The notes beneath the pieces are model-generated. The model saw nothing but the letters and a program-made list of their open reading frames with translations, made no database searches and was not told the DNA's origin. Below, piece after piece: positions 4,391 to 6,538 of a stretch of 6,538 bases of DNA (the first letter of the stretch is position 1; each line of letters starts with the position of its first letter). Source of the DNA: CAYHYG01 sp964360835. GTDB taxonomy: Bacteria; Patescibacteriota; Patescibacteriia; UBA1558; 2-01-FULL-52-15. The position numbers and the translations under genes are program-made. Location: the NCBI GenBank assembly GCA_964360835.1, contig CAYHYG010000041.1:1-6538 (forward strand). Direction: 5' to 3'.

Positions 4391-5948
4391 CGGTCACAAG
4401 TTGCAGATACTCTGCTCCACTAAACCAGCCAATGTCTTCCTCTACCAGGATATAATCTATGCCTTGGCTAAGCAGGAAGGCGTACTTATCCATAGTGCTC
4501 TGCGCCGAAAAAAATTCATCGGCTTGTTGCCTCTTACGATTATAATCAATTGTCTGGTGCTTATGACCTACAAAAACCAGACGACCGGAAAAAGCCGGTA
4601 TGAGCCAAGAGACTTCTGTGTTATTAGTTAGAAATACATCGGACGGAGTACTGACACTCTTAATGGTTTCTATCATCTGGACCAAAGATGTCTCCACGTA
4701 GGACTTTCTATCACCAAGGGTTGCTGGAGCGCTCATCCAATTGAAAGTAACATTTAATCCACTACCGACGGTTAACGTGGCCAACACGGCCATGGCCAGA
4801 GAAAGACGTATGGGCCAGAAAGAAATCTTTCTACACAGGAATATTAATCCTTGGGCCGCGATCAAGGCGATAGCAATACCCCAAGCATTAGCAAACCGTC
4901 TATTGATGACTGTCGGTAAATAAATTAACATCCAACCTATGATGGACCAGAGCCAAATCGGTAGCAACCAAGGAGACAGGCGTCTGCGTAAATACCAAAC
5001 CCCCACTAACCACAGGGGTACTAATAATCCAAAACCAAAAAGATAGGTAGCTAGCGGTGGTGAGTAGACTAGATTTTGACTGGCCCACCCCGCTAAAGCT
5101 GGCTCACGCCAGACTCCCCAGAGAACGACCAAGGCTGCCGCCAGCATCGCCAAACCATGTGTCGCTGCTTTCCGATAAATAAAATCTTTGCCTTCAGACC
5201 ACTGCCAAAAATACCAAATAAAAGCCAGTGGAGCGATAATGAAGAAATCATACGGGTGTATAGTAATCAGAATAAATGAGAGAAGCCAAATCAAACCTTG
5301 CCGCCGCCAATCATAACGATCAATACCACCGACCATGAGGTACAATATGGCCAATATTAATATGTGCGTCAGAATAAAAAGCGGCGACTGAGAAGCGTTA
5401 GTAAAAGCTAGGGCTTCCGTCACGTAGAGGTCTATCGGCAAGGTAGTAAAGTATCTACCCGGTTCGTCAATAATCTGCGGTTGCAACCAGAGATACCACC
5501 AGCCAAAACCCGAGGCAAAGAGAGTCATAAAAAAAGCTATTATCCTTTCCCACCAAACTGACCACAGACGCTTGACCCATGAAAATAATACCATTAAGAA
5601 AACCACCTCTAGTCCAAGCCTGGCCAGATGATAGCTAGTGGGGACGGAAAGATTAAAACTACTAGCTAGCTGTCCAATAAACCACCAATGGGGAGAAAAA
5701 AGCGCTCCGTTCTGCGGTTCTGAAGTGTGAAGATTTTTCATCCAAATGTGTCCCTGTCGACCCTGTTCAATCATAGAATAGTAGACTAGCTTGTCGGCTG
5801 GGGCAATACTATTGATTCCGGTGTAGCTCAACTCAGGGGTAGATAATAGGTAACCTCGGATAAACATGCTATTGGTCAGCAACAAAAAAAGAAGCCCAAT
5901 AAAAATAAAGCTGGTATACCTTTGGATAAAATTAATCTTGGATAACAT
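4350..5948 (-). CDS. Polytopic membrane protein, probable GT-C-type glycosyltransferase
   Basis: This encodes 532 residues. A first helix (about 13-30) is followed by an outward loop with ADKLVYYSMIEQGRQG (50-65) and a TSEPQNG motif (75-81), then roughly nine more helices to about residue 400 and a C-terminal extracytoplasmic domain (about 405-532). The first-loop Asp52 and the TSEP segment resemble the early loop of uncharacterised GT-C-like proteins common in Patescibacteria and Chloroflexi. The C-terminal part (DVFLTNNTEVSWLIPAFSGR, then VFVGHKHQT) resembles the soluble domains of such proteins, which end in a strand like VVKLYRVVSK. A role in moving a sugar from a lipid carrier onto a surface glycan or protein is inferred; donor and acceptor are unknown. 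The ATG overlaps the end of the upstream minus-strand gene by 17 bp, indicating an operon with translational coupling. The only Shine-Dalgarno-like bases (AGGGA) are too far upstream to be convincing. Confidence 0.75.
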   Translation of the reverse strand: MLSKINFIQRYTSFIFIGLLFLLLTNSMFIRGYLLSTPELSYTGINSIAPADKLVYYSMIEQGRQGHIWMKNLHTSEPQNGALFSPHWWFIGQLASSFNLSVPTSYHLARLGLEVVFLMVLFSWVKRLWSVWWERIIAFFMTLFASGFGWWYLWLQPQIIDEPGRYFTTLPIDLYVTEALAFTNASQSPLFILTHILILAILYLMVGGIDRYDWRRQGLIWLLSFILITIHPYDFFIIAPLAFIWYFWQWSEGKDFIYRKAATHGLAMLAAALVVLWGVWREPALAGWASQNLVYSPPLATYLFGFGLLVPLWLVGVWYLRRRLSPWLLPIWLWSIIGWMLIYLPTVINRRFANAWGIAIALIAAQGLIFLCRKISFWPIRLSLAMAVLATLTVGSGLNVTFNWMSAPATLGDRKSYVETSLVQMIETIKSVSTPSDVFLTNNTEVSWLIPAFSGRLVFVGHKHQTIDYNRKRQQADEFFSAQSTMDKYAFLLSQGIDYILVEEDIGWFSGAEYLQLVTANDVVKLYRVVSK

Positions 5949-6538
5949 AGATTCGTGCGCTATATCCCTGATAGCCCAGCAAAAAATGCGGGTTGGCCTG
6001 AGCTAGCTCATCAAAAGCTTTGTTGGCGTGTCCAATTAAAACATAGTCTGTGCCAAACTGTTCACGTATAACGTTGTGCAAATTATCTACAACCCTCCCC
6101 TCAGTAATATCCTGATACAGGCGATATAGATCTGGATCATGGTTATACATAAAGGTAGGATCAAGTCCGACTAAATAATAGTTTTGACTATTATAATAAA
6201 AAAGCATTGGCCACCAATCCCAGTGAGTTTGGAAGATCCGGGCGCCTACTGGGGCGTTTTGGGACAGCCACTCCATCTCCGGACGTAGGCCTTCCAAAGG
6301 AAAGCCACTCTGAGCCAGCATGGTTCTGGTGATAGTCAGATCCCTCAGCGATATTATCACAAATAATGGTAAAAAAATTATAATGAATAAACAGACATAT
6401 ATCCGCACTAGTGAGCCAGCCTTACCTCTAAAACTCAAAATGCTGTTGCCTATGCGTCGAAACGTCAGCCCAGGAAATGTCTGATGAAAAATATCTAAGG
6501 CAGCAATAAGAACTAGGGGGACTGATAACTCAATGTAA
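5932..6538 (-). CDS. C-terminal part of a second GT-C-like membrane protein (5' partial)
   Basis: The frame is open to the window edge, giving about 201 residues, so the N-terminal membrane part lies to the right of the window. An internal TTG at 6438 could be taken as a start, but hydrophobic coding sequence (beginning YIELSVPLVLIAALDIF) continues through it. Two membrane helices are visible, one at the edge and one at LVRIYVCLFIIIFLPLFVI, then an extracytoplasmic domain. Its motifs are EMEWLSQNAPVGARIF, HWDWWPMLFYYN, YYLVGLDPTFMY, a DLYRLYQDIT helix and FGTDYVLIGH. A W-D-x-x-P-x-L-F-x-Y-N block followed by Y-x-V-G-L-D-P resembles the C-terminal domain of uncharacterised GT-C-like membrane proteins in Patescibacteria. 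It is the first visible gene of a minus-strand operon with the 532-residue gene, with stop and start overlapping by 17 bp. The final residues (ARIYVIQD) parallel the end of its neighbour, suggesting related domains. Function beyond 'probable glycosyltransferase' is not supported. Confidence 0.72.
   Translation of the reverse strand, partial: YIELSVPLVLIAALDIFHQTFPGLTFRRIGNSILSFRGKAGSLVRIYVCLFIIIFLPLFVIISLRDLTITRTMLAQSGFPLEGLRPEMEWLSQNAPVGARIFQTHWDWWPMLFYYNSQNYYLVGLDPTFMYNHDPDLYRLYQDITEGRVVDNLHNVIREQFGTDYVLIGHANKAFDELAQANPHFLLGYQGYSARIYVIQD

Noticed and set aside
1..6538. Recoded TGA (Gly), as in Gracilibacteria/Absconditabacteria, suggested by the absence of TGA among nine stops (five TAA, four TAG)
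   Set aside because: All long frames stay open under the standard code without internal TGA, whereas a recoded genome would show frequent in-frame TGA. Nine stops are too few to be meaningful.
1..6538. CRISPR arrays, tRNA or rRNA genes, insertion sequences
   Set aside because: No regularly spaced repeats, no cloverleaf or rRNA-like stretches, and no transposase-like frames were seen.

Overview
The window looks like a piece of a Patescibacteria (Candidate Phyla Radiation) genome, probably from a Parcubacteria-like lineage. The case rests on gene content. Four small signal-peptide-bearing proteins with two membrane helices and a conserved W-M-[T/S]-x-x-G-N loop match the type IV secretion 'T4SS_pilin' type that is common in that radiation. 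They sit beside large multi-helix GT-C/DUF2079-type membrane proteins of a kind that is also frequent there. The lineage is an inference from family resemblance and no marker gene is present. The standard genetic code fits: every gene reads through without internal TGA.

Left third (1-1990, + strand): the tail of a cysteine-rich secreted protein (stop at 161) is followed by pilin-like genes 1 (204-554), 2 (630-1007), 3 (1104-1535) and 4 (1545-1901). Pilins 1 and 2 each have a plausible sigma70-type promoter. Pilin 2 alone has a perfect Shine-Dalgarno sequence, so it is the best candidate for the major subunit. A 16-bp perfect palindrome and a 42-nt hairpin separate pilins 2 and 3. A bidirectional Rho-independent terminator (1956-1987) closes the array.

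Middle (2003-2626): a short unrecognised lipoprotein gene lies on the - strand, converging on the pilins. Its promoter is perfect consensus (TTGACA, 17 bp, TATAAT), and the -10 box sits inside a 21-bp perfect inverted repeat, so it is probably strong and repressible. This gene is clearly richer in G+C than its neighbours.

Right (2627-6538): a DUF2079 membrane protein (+) converges on two GT-C-like membrane proteins (-). The convergent stop codons overlap by 41 bp, and the two minus-strand genes overlap by 17 bp, with the upstream one running off the window. All have a multi-helix membrane part followed by an extracytoplasmic C-terminal domain, the usual layout of lipid-linked-sugar glycosyltransferases. 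Together the window reads as a cell-surface locus: pilus or conjugation-like subunits, a surface lipoprotein and envelope sugar-transfer enzymes. That the glycosyltransferases act on the pilins is only a hypothesis.
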